From NCBI GenBank assembly GCA_018333405.1, contig JAGXSR010000089.1, positions 1 through 5,458 on the forward strand: DNA of 5,458 bases. The letters run 5' to 3'. Of this stretch, positions 1 to 5,458 are shown piece after piece. Below the pieces are notes generated by a model that worked only from the letters and a program-made list of their open reading frames with translations, searched no databases and was not told where the DNA came from. The position numbers and the translations under genes were made by a program. Source of the DNA: Dethiobacter sp. (GTDB lineage Bacteria > Bacillota > Dethiobacteria > DTU022). The first letter of the stretch is position 1, and each line of letters starts with the position of its first letter.

Positions 1-1106
1 AGGTAACCACCTTAGGCAGCACACCGGTGGGGCTGGTGATCGAGGTTGCTTCCGCGGAAGCCTTCGCGGCGGTGGAAGCTATGCGCAACTCGATGCTGAT
101 TATCGCTTTGATTGTCCTGCCGGCGGTGATCCTTGTCGGTTATCTGGTCGCTTCAGCGATCGCCCGCCCGGTGCGGGCGGTAGCGCGGGTAGCCTGCCAG
201 GTGGCTACCGGCGACTTTACCGTGGAATCCGGGATAAAGCGCAAAGACGAGATCGGGCAGCTGGCCCAAGCTTTCAATACCATGAGCGCTAGCCTGCGCG
301 ATCTGATTGGCCAGGCCGCAGAGATCTCCGGCGGGGTGAACAGCGGCAGCGAGGCTGTATCGTCCGCCGCGGAAGAGATGAGCTCTGCGCTGGAAGAGAT
401 CGCTGTTTCCACCGGCGAGTTTGCCGCCAACGTCCAGCAGTTGAGCGCCGGCTCGCAGCTGATGGCGGAGAGCAGCGCCCGGATTTTGAGCCGCGCCGAG
501 CAGGGCAATCAGGCTATCGGGGCGGCGGTGACGCAGATGGGGGTGATCAGCGGCCGGGTCAGCGAGCTCAAGCTGGTGATTACAGAGGTTGATCGGCGCT
601 CCCGCGATATCGGCCAGATCTTAAGCAGCATCACTGCCATAGCCGATCAAACCAACCTGCTGGCTTTAAACGCGGCGATTGAAGCGGCCCGGGCCGGCGA
701 TCATGGCCGCGGCTTTGCCGTGGTGGCTGACGAGGTGAGAAAACTGGCCGAGCAGTCATCTAATGCCGCTAAAGAGATCGGGCAGCTGATAAAGTCTACG
801 CAGGAGGAAAGCACTAAAGCGCTGCAGAGCATGGCCCAGGGGGTAAAAGAGGTGGAGGCCGGCGCGGAGGTGGTCTCCAGAAGCGGCGCCGCTTTTGCCG
901 AGATATTGACTTCCGTGTCAGAGATTTCCAGGCAGGTGGAAGAAACCGCTTCCGCCGCCCAGGAGCTCTCCGCGGGCAGCGAAGAGATGGCCGCTTCGGT
1001 GGAGGAGCAGTCCTCGACCATGGAAGAGGTGGCGGCTACGGCCGAAGAGCTGCGCGCTTCCGCGGAGCGGCTCTTCCAGGAGCTGCGCAAATTTAAATAC
1101 CAGTAA
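1..1106 (+). CDS. Methyl-accepting chemotaxis protein, 5'-truncated by the window edge
   Basis: This is the C-terminal 367 residues of a transmembrane chemoreceptor; the frame is open from the first complete codon (base 3), so the true start lies upstream and the GTG at 27 is internal. Numbering from base 3, residues 1-29 (including TPVGLVIEV) look like the end of an extracellular Cache-type sensory domain. Residues about 30-51 are a hydrophobic transmembrane helix, 52-104 a HAMP domain (IARPV start, DEIGQLAQAFN), and 105-363 the cytoplasmic coiled-coil hairpin. The conserved tip IEAARAGDHGRGF, which contacts CheA and CheW, centres near residue 233, followed by ADEVRKLAEQS. Glu/Gln pairs fitting the methylation/deamidation consensus recur at 7-residue steps on both arms (124/125, 131/132, 145/146; 320/321, 327/328, 334/335, 341/342, 348/349). 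There is no C-terminal NWETF-type tether for CheR/CheB; the protein ends LRKFKYQ. The ligand cannot be told because the sensor domain is missing. Confidence 0.96.
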   Translation, partial: VTTLGSTPVGLVIEVASAEAFAAVEAMRNSMLIIALIVLPAVILVGYLVASAIARPVRAVARVACQVATGDFTVESGIKRKDEIGQLAQAFNTMSASLRDLIGQAAEISGGVNSGSEAVSSAAEEMSSALEEIAVSTGEFAANVQQLSAGSQLMAESSARILSRAEQGNQAIGAAVTQMGVISGRVSELKLVITEVDRRSRDIGQILSSITAIADQTNLLALNAAIEAARAGDHGRGFAVVADEVRKLAEQSSNAAKEIGQLIKSTQEESTKALQSMAQGVKEVEAGAEVVSRSGAAFAEILTSVSEISRQVEETASAAQELSAGSEEMAASVEEQSSTMEEVAATAEELRASAERLFQELRKFKYQ

Positions 1107-1126
1107 GTCAGAATTCAGGATTCATA
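1106..1126. repeat. Degenerate 7-base tandem repeat just after the mcp stop
   Basis: Three consecutive 7-base units, AGTCAGA, ATTCAGG and ATTCATA, begin at 1106, 1113 and 1120, directly after the receptor stop codon. The units match each other at 4-5 of 7 positions, so this may be a decayed short tandem repeat or simply chance. No function can be assigned. Confidence 0.3.
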
Positions 1127-1142
1127 ATCTTATAAAATGGCG

Positions 1143-1190
1143 TGCCCTCTTCCAGGTTAAAGTTCGGTCTGTTTGATCAGGAAGAGGGCA
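1143..1190. repeat. Perfect 11-bp inverted repeat in the mcp-cheW spacer
   Basis: TGCCCTCTTCC at 1143-1153 is the exact reverse complement of GGAAGAGGGCA at 1180-1190, with a 26-base loop. In RNA this would form a stable stem in the cheW leader, ending 20 bases before the cheW Shine-Dalgarno. No T-tract follows (ATACCGG), so it is not a classic rho-independent terminator. Two blocks, CCCTCTTCC and AGAGGGCA, recur in the palindrome after cheW at 1741-1763, which suggests a dispersed repeat family. Possible roles are mRNA stabilisation, partial attenuation, or none. Confidence 0.75.
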
Positions 1191-1210
1191 ATACCGGTAA
1201 AATGTAAAAC

Positions 1211-1217
1211 GGGAGGT
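1211..1217 (+). promoter_or_regulatory. Ribosome binding site of cheW
   Basis: GGGAGGT lies 8 bases before the GTG at 1226. It supports this non-ATG start, as no other start in frame nearby has a comparable site. The 11 bases AAAACGGGAGG ending here also occur before cheY at 3880-3890. Confidence 0.8.
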
Positions 1218-1225
1218 ATCCGAAA

Positions 1226-1723
1226 GTGGAATCGAAAAAAGGCGGTGAAACTCAACTGGTAGTCTTTACCTTGAAAGGAGAAGAATTTGCCTGTCATATC
1301 TCCGATGTGCGTGAGGTGCTGAAGGTGGCGCAGGTGACCCCGCTGCCCCGGTCGCTGGATTTTGTCGAGGGGGTGATCAACCTGCGCGGCGAGGTAATCC
1401 CGGTGTTGGACCTGCGCAGACGTTTTGGTCTGCCCGGGGCCGAGCGTACCGAACAAAGCCGCACGGTCATTGTGGATCTTCACTCCCGCCCGGTCGGACT
1501 GATTGTTGATTCGGTCAGCGAGGTGATCCGCTTGCCGCAAAGTCAGATTCAGGAGACTCCGGACCAGGTGGCCGGCAATAAAACCCATCTGATTCTCGGA
1601 GTAGGAAAAGCCGGCGACCGGCTGCTGATCATCCTTAACCTGGAGCGGATTTTGAGCGGTGAGGAGCAGATTGCCTTGGATGATATCCTTTTTGCGGCCC
1701 GGGAAGCGGCCGCGGGCGGTTAG
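1226..1723 (+). CDS. cheW: Chemotaxis adaptor protein CheW
   Basis: CheW is the cytoplasmic adaptor that joins receptor signalling tips to the kinase CheA in the chemosensory array. The 165-residue protein is a single CheW domain of two SH3-like beta subdomains: it starts with QLVVFTLKGEEFACHI (residues 10-25), has the hallmark GVINLRGEVIPVLDLR at 49-64 (with Arg54 of the conserved NLRG), then VIVDLHSRPVGLIVDSVSEV at 81-100 and the closing LLIILNLERIL strand at 133-143. A short acidic/alanine-rich tail (about 145-165) extends beyond the domain. The GTG start is chosen because of the well-spaced GGGAGG upstream. It stands 119 bases after mcp and 184 before cheA, unusually loose spacing for genes in one operon, and each spacer contains a palindrome. 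CheW could also couple other receptors encoded elsewhere. Confidence 0.97.
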   Translation: MESKKGGETQLVVFTLKGEEFACHISDVREVLKVAQVTPLPRSLDFVEGVINLRGEVIPVLDLRRRFGLPGAERTEQSRTVIVDLHSRPVGLIVDSVSEVIRLPQSQIQETPDQVAGNKTHLILGVGKAGDRLLIILNLERILSGEEQIALDDILFAAREAAAGG

Positions 1724-1740
1724 GATCCGTTCTGAAAATT

Positions 1741-1763
1741 CCCTCTTCCCCGGGGAGAGGGCA
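1741..1763. repeat. REP-like GC-rich palindrome after cheW
   Basis: CCCTCT (1741-1746), an unpaired T, then CCCC/GGGG (1748-1755) and AGAGGG (1756-1761) form a near-perfect hairpin with at most a CCGG loop, followed by CAGGGTGAG. The stem plus the GGGTGAG tail resembles extragenic palindromes seen in many bacterial genomes (from memory, not searched). It shares CCCTCTTCC and AGAGGGCA with the inverted repeat at 1143-1190. It lacks a T-tract, so a rho-independent terminator is unlikely. ATCCG (1725-1729) and CGGAT (1771-1775) could lengthen the structure. Confidence 0.65.
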
Positions 1764-1793
1764 GGGTGAGCGGATTTCGTCCTTCTGCCGGCG

Positions 1794-1808
1794 CCCCCGT
1801 TTTGGGGG
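1794..1808. repeat. C-run/G-run hairpin in the cheW-cheA spacer
   Basis: CCCCC (1794-1798) can pair with part of a seven-G run (1804-1810) around a GTTTT loop. Alternatively CGCCC at 1792-1796 can pair with GGGCG at 1814-1818. No T-run follows. The rest of the 184-base gap holds nothing recognisable apart from the cheA ribosome binding site. Confidence 0.45.
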
Positions 1809-1890
1809 GGCATGGGCGTCTAATCAAATCGAGCTCTCGGCTGTTGGCTCTTATGACCGGCAGAGACAAACCGGCTTTGAATTATTTACA

Positions 1891-1897
1891 AGGAGGT
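1891..1897 (+). promoter_or_regulatory. Ribosome binding site of cheA
   Basis: AGGAGGT, a near-ideal Shine-Dalgarno, stands 10 bases before the ATG at 1908. A second in-frame ATG at 1914 would be 16 bases away, so 1908 is preferred. Confidence 0.85.
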
Positions 1898-1907
1898 CTA
1901 TTTTAAT

Positions 1908-3902
1908 ATGGATATGCTAGCCTATGCCGATCTTTTCCAGGCGGAAGCGGGGGAATACATGCACACTTTAAATCGTTGCCTGCTGAGCATGGAAAAAGAT
2001 CCTCATAACAGCGAAAACCTGCTGGAGGCTTTCCGGGCGGTACACAGCCTGAAAGGAATGGCCGGCGCCATGGGCTACAAGCAGGTGGCCGATCTGGCCC
2101 ACGGCCTGGAAAACTTTCTGGAAGATTTAAAGGCGAAGTTGTTTTTCCCCTCCGCTGAAGTGCTTGACCTGGTCTTCGAAGCAGTGGATTTGCTGCAAAT
2201 ATCCCTGAATAATCCACAAGAGTCGTCCATAAAGGAACAGCAGAAGGTTCAGCGGATCCTGCTTAACATTAAAAGCTTTCAGCAGGTTATAACCGATCCG
2301 GGCCCGGTCTTGAGCCATAAACCGGAAAACGGCGGCCTGCCTGCGCCGGTTCTCAGCGAGATGGAGCGTGAATTGATCCGCCAAATCCGCCGGCGGGGAG
2401 AGAGCCCCAGCCTGGTCAGGGTGACCCTGCGCCAGGATACGGCCATGAAGTCGGTGCGCAGTTATATGGTTCTGCGCGCCTTGGAAGAGAGGGGAGAGAT
2501 TATCTGCACCATGCCCTCCAGGAAGGACCTGGATGAAGAAAACTTTAACAATCAGTTCCAGGTCTGTCTTCTTCTTAATGGTGAGGTGAAGCCTGAGCAA
2601 TTGGAGAAGATGCTGTTAAAGGTCTCCGATGTGGAGCAGGCGACAATCGCTCCCTGGGCAGAAAGTGATTCCCTGGAAAAGCCTGTGGAATTTAGCCCGG
2701 CGGAACAAGGAGCAGCCGGATATACAGTAAGCAGCGCAGCGGAAAAAATGGTGCGGGTGGAAACGCAAAAATTAGATGATCTGGTTAATTTAGTCGGTGA
2801 GATGGTGGTGGCCCGGACGCACATCAATAAAATAGGCCGGGGCTATTCGGAAGAACTGGATAATATTCTTGACCGGATCAAGCGGGTGATCACCAGTCTG
2901 CAGGATACGGCTATGAAACTGCGCATGGTGCCAATCAAGCAGGTCTTTGACCGCTTTCCGCGGATGATGCGCGATATATGCCGGGATAAAAACAAAGAGG
3001 TGCGGCTGTTGATCAGCGGAGAGCATACCGAACTGGACAGATCAATTATCAACCAGCTGCCGGATCCTCTGGTTCATCTTTTGCGCAATGCCGCGGACCA
3101 CGGTATTGAGAGGCCTGAGCTTCGCCTGGCAGCCGGTAAAGACCCTGTCGGCACTGTTTTGTTAAAAGCCCGGCACGAAGGCAATCAGATGGTTATTGTC
3201 GTCGAAGATAACGGGGCGGGGATTGATCCCGATATCGTGCGTAAGAAAGCGTTGGAAAAAGGGATTATATCGGAAGATGACGCGGCGAGGATGAGCGAAA
3301 AAGATGTAATTCAGCTGATTTTTCGCAGCGGTTTCAGCACCTCGGATCAGGTTACGGATGTTTCCGGGCGCGGCGTGGGTATGGACGTGGTCCGCAAAAG
3401 TATTGAAGAGCTGCACGGGTCCATCGATGTGGAATCAAAACCCGGTGAGATGACCCGCTTTGTGCTGCGTCTGCCGCTGACCCTGGCCATTATCAAGTCG
3501 TTGATGGTGCGCACATCCGGACAGATTTATGCCATACCGCTGGAGCTGGTCCGTTGCAATGTCTATCTTAAAACAGGCGATTTAAAAACGGTTTGCGGTC
3601 ACCCGGCAGTGAATTTGCGCGGCGAGGTCATTCCATTATATGAGCTGAGCGACCTGTTGGGGTTCGGCCGGAGAAAAGAGAATGTTGAAGAGATGTCGGT
3701 GGTAATTGTGGATACCGGCGGCAAAACAAAAGGGCTGATTGTAGATGAGCTGATTGGGCAGCAGGAGATTTTGATCAAATCGATCGGCGCTTTTTGCCAT
3801 AGTCTGCAAGGCATTGCCGGCGCCACAGTCCTGGGCGATGGGAGCATCAGCCTGATTGTGGATGTGGCTGCGCTGACTGAAAACGGGAGGGTTGGACATT
3901 GA
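1908..3902 (+). CDS. cheA: Chemotaxis sensor histidine kinase CheA
   Basis: CheA autophosphorylates under receptor control and phosphorylates CheY. The 664-residue protein has all five classical domains. P1 (about 1-125) is the phosphotransfer domain, with His46 in AVHSLKGMAGAMGY and the supporting His65 and Glu68 (HGLE). P2 (about 167-248, LVRVTLRQDTAMKSVRSYMV onward) is the response-regulator docking domain, flanked by linkers. P3 (about 280-345, ETQKLDDLVNLVGEMV) is the dimerisation helix pair. P4 (about 346-523) is the ATP-binding domain: N box HLLRNAADHG at 390-399, G1 box EDNGAGID at 433-440, F box FRSGFSTS at 472-479 and G2 box GRGVGMDVV at 487-495. P5 (about 524-660) is CheW-like, with NLRGEVIPLYEL at 569-580, and docks on CheW and receptor. 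Every catalytic box is intact and the length is usual for Gram-positive and Thermotoga CheA. The stop overlaps the cheY start, implying coupled translation. Confidence 0.98.
   Translation: MDMLAYADLFQAEAGEYMHTLNRCLLSMEKDPHNSENLLEAFRAVHSLKGMAGAMGYKQVADLAHGLENFLEDLKAKLFFPSAEVLDLVFEAVDLLQISLNNPQESSIKEQQKVQRILLNIKSFQQVITDPGPVLSHKPENGGLPAPVLSEMERELIRQIRRRGESPSLVRVTLRQDTAMKSVRSYMVLRALEERGEIICTMPSRKDLDEENFNNQFQVCLLLNGEVKPEQLEKMLLKVSDVEQATIAPWAESDSLEKPVEFSPAEQGAAGYTVSSAAEKMVRVETQKLDDLVNLVGEMVVARTHINKIGRGYSEELDNILDRIKRVITSLQDTAMKLRMVPIKQVFDRFPRMMRDICRDKNKEVRLLISGEHTELDRSIINQLPDPLVHLLRNAADHGIERPELRLAAGKDPVGTVLLKARHEGNQMVIVVEDNGAGIDPDIVRKKALEKGIISEDDAARMSEKDVIQLIFRSGFSTSDQVTDVSGRGVGMDVVRKSIEELHGSIDVESKPGEMTRFVLRLPLTLAIIKSLMVRTSGQIYAIPLELVRCNVYLKTGDLKTVCGHPAVNLRGEVIPLYELSDLLGFGRRKENVEEMSVVIVDTGGKTKGLIVDELIGQQEILIKSIGAFCHSLQGIAGATVLGDGSISLIVDVAALTENGRVGH
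3885..3890 (+). promoter_or_regulatory. Ribosome binding site of cheY, inside the end of cheA
   Basis: GGGAGG within the last codons of cheA lies 8 bases before the TTG at 3899, supporting the TTG start and the TTGA overlap with the cheA stop. No in-frame ATG or GTG close by offers a better choice; the N-terminus MSKTVLVVDD matches normal CheY length. Confidence 0.8.
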
Positions 3903-4264
3903 GTAAAACCGTACTGGTTGTGGACGATACCGCTTTTATGAGAATGACTATTAAAAATATCCTGGAGAAAAACAGCTACGAGGTAGTAGGCGAAGGGGCA
4001 GACGGCCTGGAGGCCATAGATCTGTACAAAAGGCTTAAGCCGTCCCTGGTCACCATGGATATAACCATGCCTAACTTAGACGGCATCTCCGCGGTCAAAG
4101 AGATCATCGCTTTCGACAGCGAGGCGGTGATTATCATGGTCAGCGCCATGGGGCAAAAATCACTGGTCATTGACGCCTTAAACGCCGGCGCTAAAGATTT
4201 TGTGGTCAAGCCGTTTCAGCCGGACCGGATTGCGGAAGCTTTGGCTAAAATAAGCACAGATTAA
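3899..4264 (+). CDS. cheY: Chemotaxis response regulator CheY
   Basis: CheY is the single-domain receiver that takes phosphate from CheA and, as CheY-P, binds the flagellar motor switch. The 121-residue protein is a complete receiver with no output domain. Residues visible: acidic pair Asp9-Asp10 (VVDD) for Mg2+, phospho-acceptor Asp54 in LVTMDITMPNLDG, Ser82 in the Thr/Ser switch position (MVSAMG), Phe101 in the aromatic switch position and Lys104 in FVVKPF. The sequence style (MDITMPNLDG, AGAKDFVVKPF) is that of Gram-positive and Thermotoga CheY. It starts at a TTG that overlaps the cheA TGA stop by four bases (TTGA) and ends 20 bases before cheC, so kinase, regulator and phosphatase are probably made from one message. 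A non-motility receiver is possible but less likely in this context. Confidence 0.96.
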   Translation: MSKTVLVVDDTAFMRMTIKNILEKNSYEVVGEGADGLEAIDLYKRLKPSLVTMDITMPNLDGISAVKEIIAFDSEAVIIMVSAMGQKSLVIDALNAGAKDFVVKPFQPDRIAEALAKISTD

Positions 4265-4271
4265 CTTGGAT

Positions 4272-4280
4272 GAGGTGATC
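4272..4280 (+). promoter_or_regulatory. Extended ribosome binding site of cheC
   Basis: GAGGTGATC is a 9-base match to the complement of the usual 16S rRNA 3' end (GATCACCTC), 4 bases before the TTG at 4285 when counted from its last base and about 6 from the GAGGTGA core. It decides the TTG start. Confidence 0.85.
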
Positions 4281-4284
4281 TTAC

Positions 4285-4890
4285 TTGAGTGCAGCGGAGA
4301 TTATCAGCGCCCAGCAGCTGGATTTATTAAAAGAGCTGGCCAATATCGGTGTGGGCAATGCAGTCACTTCCCTTTCCATTATGCTCAGTGACCAGAAAAT
4401 CCACATGCGGGTGCCCGAGGTCAGGGTCACTGTGCTGCAGGATGTTCCGGAATCGCTGGGTGACCCGGAAAAAGCGGTGGCGGCGACTTATTGCCAGGCT
4501 GAATCTGAACTTTTCGGGCTGATTGTTCTGTTTGTGCTGCCTTTAAAATCCGCTGAAAATATGGTAATTAAGCTTATGCCCGGCGTGAGCGGCGAATTGG
4601 GGGAGATGGAGCGTTCGGTTTTAATGGAACTAGGCAATATTATCACCGGTTCTTACCTTAGTGCCCTCTCCTTTATGACCGGCCTCACTTTTAATGCTAC
4701 TCCGCCCAGTCTGGCTATCGATATGGCCGGAGCGGTTTTCGGGTCGGTGATCGCGGAGACCGCTACGGAGGAAGATTACCTGATTTTATTAAAGACGATG
4801 GTGGAGATAGAGGAAGAAGAGATTGAGGGGAGCGTGCTGATCCTGCCGGACAGCGGTTCCCTGCCGATGCTCTTTGATCATCTGAAGTAG
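4285..4890 (+). CDS. cheC: CheY-P phosphatase CheC
   Basis: CheC dephosphorylates CheY-P and, in Bacillus and Thermotoga, binds the deamidase CheD, linking CheY-P level to receptor modification. The 201-residue protein has the pseudo-symmetric CheC fold with both active-site helices: Asp13-x3-Glu17-x2-Asn20 with Pro44, and Ser111-x3-Glu115-x2-Asn118-x22-Pro141, matching the family consensus [D/S]-x3-E-x2-N-x22-P (the first copy has one extra residue before its Pro). Both halves therefore look active. It has no FliN-like C-terminal domain, which excludes FliY, and two motifs rather than the arrangement of CheX. AIDMAGA at 144-150 contains Asp146, roughly where a CheD-contact Asp lies in characterised CheC proteins (recalled, not aligned). 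The TTG start is supported by the extended Shine-Dalgarno. It follows cheY by 20 bases; cheD follows after a 100-base spacer filled by an inverted repeat. Confidence 0.96.
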   Translation: MSAAEIISAQQLDLLKELANIGVGNAVTSLSIMLSDQKIHMRVPEVRVTVLQDVPESLGDPEKAVAATYCQAESELFGLIVLFVLPLKSAENMVIKLMPGVSGELGEMERSVLMELGNIITGSYLSALSFMTGLTFNATPPSLAIDMAGAVFGSVIAETATEEDYLILLKTMVEIEEEEIEGSVLILPDSGSLPMLFDHLK

Positions 4891-4967
4891 AGGGACAAAC
4901 CTTGATCAGGGGCAAACCAAAAGTTAATATAAGTAACAGGCTATAATTATTCCAAAGGTCTGTCCCT
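4891..4967. repeat. Long imperfect inverted repeat filling the cheC-cheD spacer
   Basis: AGGGACAAACCTT at 4891-4903, starting on the base after the cheC stop, pairs with AAGGTCTGTCCCT at 4955-4967 at 12 of 13 positions, enclosing 51 bases. The left arm is partly duplicated: AGGGACAAACC (4891-4901) and AGGGGCAAACC (4908-4918) match at 10 of 11 with a 17-base period. The interior (about 4919-4954) is AT-rich, unlike the flanking genes. The GGTCTGTCCCT end recalls dispersed REP/MITE-type palindromes (from memory, not searched). It is not followed by a T-run, so a rho-independent terminator is unlikely. Confidence 0.75.
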
Positions 4968-4978
4968 CAACATTTAGC

Positions 4979-4984
4979 AGGGGG
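4979..4984 (+). promoter_or_regulatory. Ribosome binding site of cheD
   Basis: AGGGGG lies 6 bases before the ATG at 4991. It is a weaker match than the sites of cheA and cheC and begins 12 bases after the right arm of the inverted repeat, outside the stem. Confidence 0.6.
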
Positions 4985-4990
4985 TAGTGC

Positions 4991-5458
4991 ATGAATACGG
5001 TACAAGTCAAAATCGCCGACCTGGCAGTTTTACGCGAGCAGGGCATGCTGGTTACATACGGGCTCGGTTCATGTATCGGCGCCGCGCTTTACGATCCGCT
5101 GCGCAAGGTGGCCGGGTTGGTCCATATATTATTAAATGACAGCTCTAAATTTATGAACAATAAGGCCAATGGTTTTAATCCGGCTAAGTTTGCCGACACA
5201 GCGTTGCCGCTGTTGTTGCAGCAGATGATTAATCAGGGGGCGTGTAAGGGGGCAATTATTGCCAAAATAGCCGGAGGGGCCAGCCTGTTTAACTTTCAAA
5301 ACGCCGGTCAGGGGGTCGGGGAGAGGAATATTGAAGCTGTAAAAATCAAACTGGAAGAAATGGGGATTCCCTTGCGCGGGTCTGAAGTGGGTGGGCGGCA
5401 CGGCCGGACCTTGAAAATGATGGTAGATACAGGGACGATTATTATCACTACAGCCGGG
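4991..5458 (+). CDS. cheD: Chemoreceptor glutamine deamidase CheD, 3' end cut by the window
   Basis: CheD converts specific receptor glutamines to glutamates, and free CheD may also act on receptor output; CheC competes for it. The frame is open from the ATG for 156 codons to the window end, with no stop seen. It begins MNTVQVKIADLAV and carries the catalytic set at the expected spacing: Thr22, Cys28 in GLGSCIG, and His45 in GLVHILL, one residue offset from Thermotoga CheD Thr21/Cys27/His44 as I recall it. Further family blocks are AKIAGGASLF, GVGERNIEAVK, SEVGGRHGRT and the final strand TGTIIITTAG. Since known CheD proteins are about 157-166 residues, only a few codons are probably missing. 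It is the last gene visible, separated from its partner cheC by 100 bases; Gln pairs in the upstream receptor are possible substrates. Confidence 0.96.
   Translation, partial: MNTVQVKIADLAVLREQGMLVTYGLGSCIGAALYDPLRKVAGLVHILLNDSSKFMNNKANGFNPAKFADTALPLLLQQMINQGACKGAIIAKIAGGASLFNFQNAGQGVGERNIEAVKIKLEEMGIPLRGSEVGGRHGRTLKMMVDTGTIIITTAG

Noticed and set aside
27..29. GTG at 27 as the start of a short soluble receptor
   Set aside because: The reading frame is open upstream to the window edge and the upstream codons continue a Cache-domain-like ending; there is no Shine-Dalgarno before 27.
1131..1136. TATAAA as a -10 box upstream of cheW
   Set aside because: The sequence 17 bases upstream (TCAGAA) is not a -35 element and overlaps the mcp stop region.
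1158..1190. TAAAGTTC at 1158-1165 as the -35 of a motility sigma factor (sigma-D/FliA) promoter for cheW
   Set aside because: No acceptable GCCGATAA-like -10 element follows at the right spacing; the best offset (TCAGGAAG) matches at only 3 of 8 positions.
1741..1761. Rho-independent terminator after cheW
   Set aside because: The stem is strong but is followed by CAGGGTGAG rather than a run of T, and the pathway genes continue on the same strand.
1157..1813. A 218-codon open frame on the minus strand over cheW
   Set aside because: It overlaps cheW almost completely, has a low-complexity Gln/His-rich translation of antisense type, and shows no recognisable domain; cheW is unmistakable.
2127..2600. 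A 157-codon minus-strand open frame within cheA
   Set aside because: It is antisense to the P1-P2 region of cheA, which has clear domain motifs; the antisense translation resembles no family.
4942..4947. TATAAT as the -10 box of a promoter for cheD
   Set aside because: A perfect -10 hexamer, but no TTGACA-like -35 at 16-18 bases and no TGn extension; the surrounding core is AT-rich, so chance is likely.

Overview
This window carries part of a chemotaxis signalling gene cluster. All genes are on the + strand, in the order mcp (5' end cut off by the window) - cheW - cheA - cheY - cheC - cheD (3' end cut off). The presence of CheC and CheD, starts at GTG or TTG (cheW, cheY, cheC) backed by strong Shine-Dalgarno sequences, and moderately high GC point to a Gram-positive bacterium of the Clostridia, perhaps a Peptococcaceae- or Desulfotomaculum-type organism. 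The lineage is inferred from gene content and style and is held only loosely.

Layout: 1-1106 is the C-terminal part of a membrane chemoreceptor (end of a sensory domain, last transmembrane helix, HAMP, signalling hairpin). 1107-1225 is a spacer with a degenerate 7-base repeat and a perfect 11-base inverted repeat. 1226-1723 is the adaptor CheW. 1724-1907 is a second spacer with a REP-like GC-rich palindrome and a C-run/G-run hairpin. 1908-3902 is a five-domain histidine kinase CheA. 3899-4264 is the response regulator CheY, overlapping cheA by 4 bases. 4285-4890 is the CheY-P phosphatase CheC. 4891-4990 is a third spacer almost filled by a long imperfect inverted repeat. 4991-5458 is the receptor glutamine deamidase CheD, running off the end.

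Together the genes encode nearly a full pathway: the receptor with CheW controls CheA autophosphorylation on His46, CheA passes phosphate to CheY Asp54, CheC removes it, and CheD modifies receptor glutamines and probably binds CheC to link adaptation to CheY-P. The methylation enzymes CheR and CheB are not in the window. Key catalytic residues of CheA, CheY, CheC and CheD are all present, so the system looks functional.

The coding content is a known type. The least explained parts are the three spacers, each of which holds an inverted repeat; two of these, flanking cheW, share sequence blocks and may be copies of a dispersed repeat family. I saw no rRNA, tRNA, CRISPR array, transposase or convincing promoter or rho-independent terminator.
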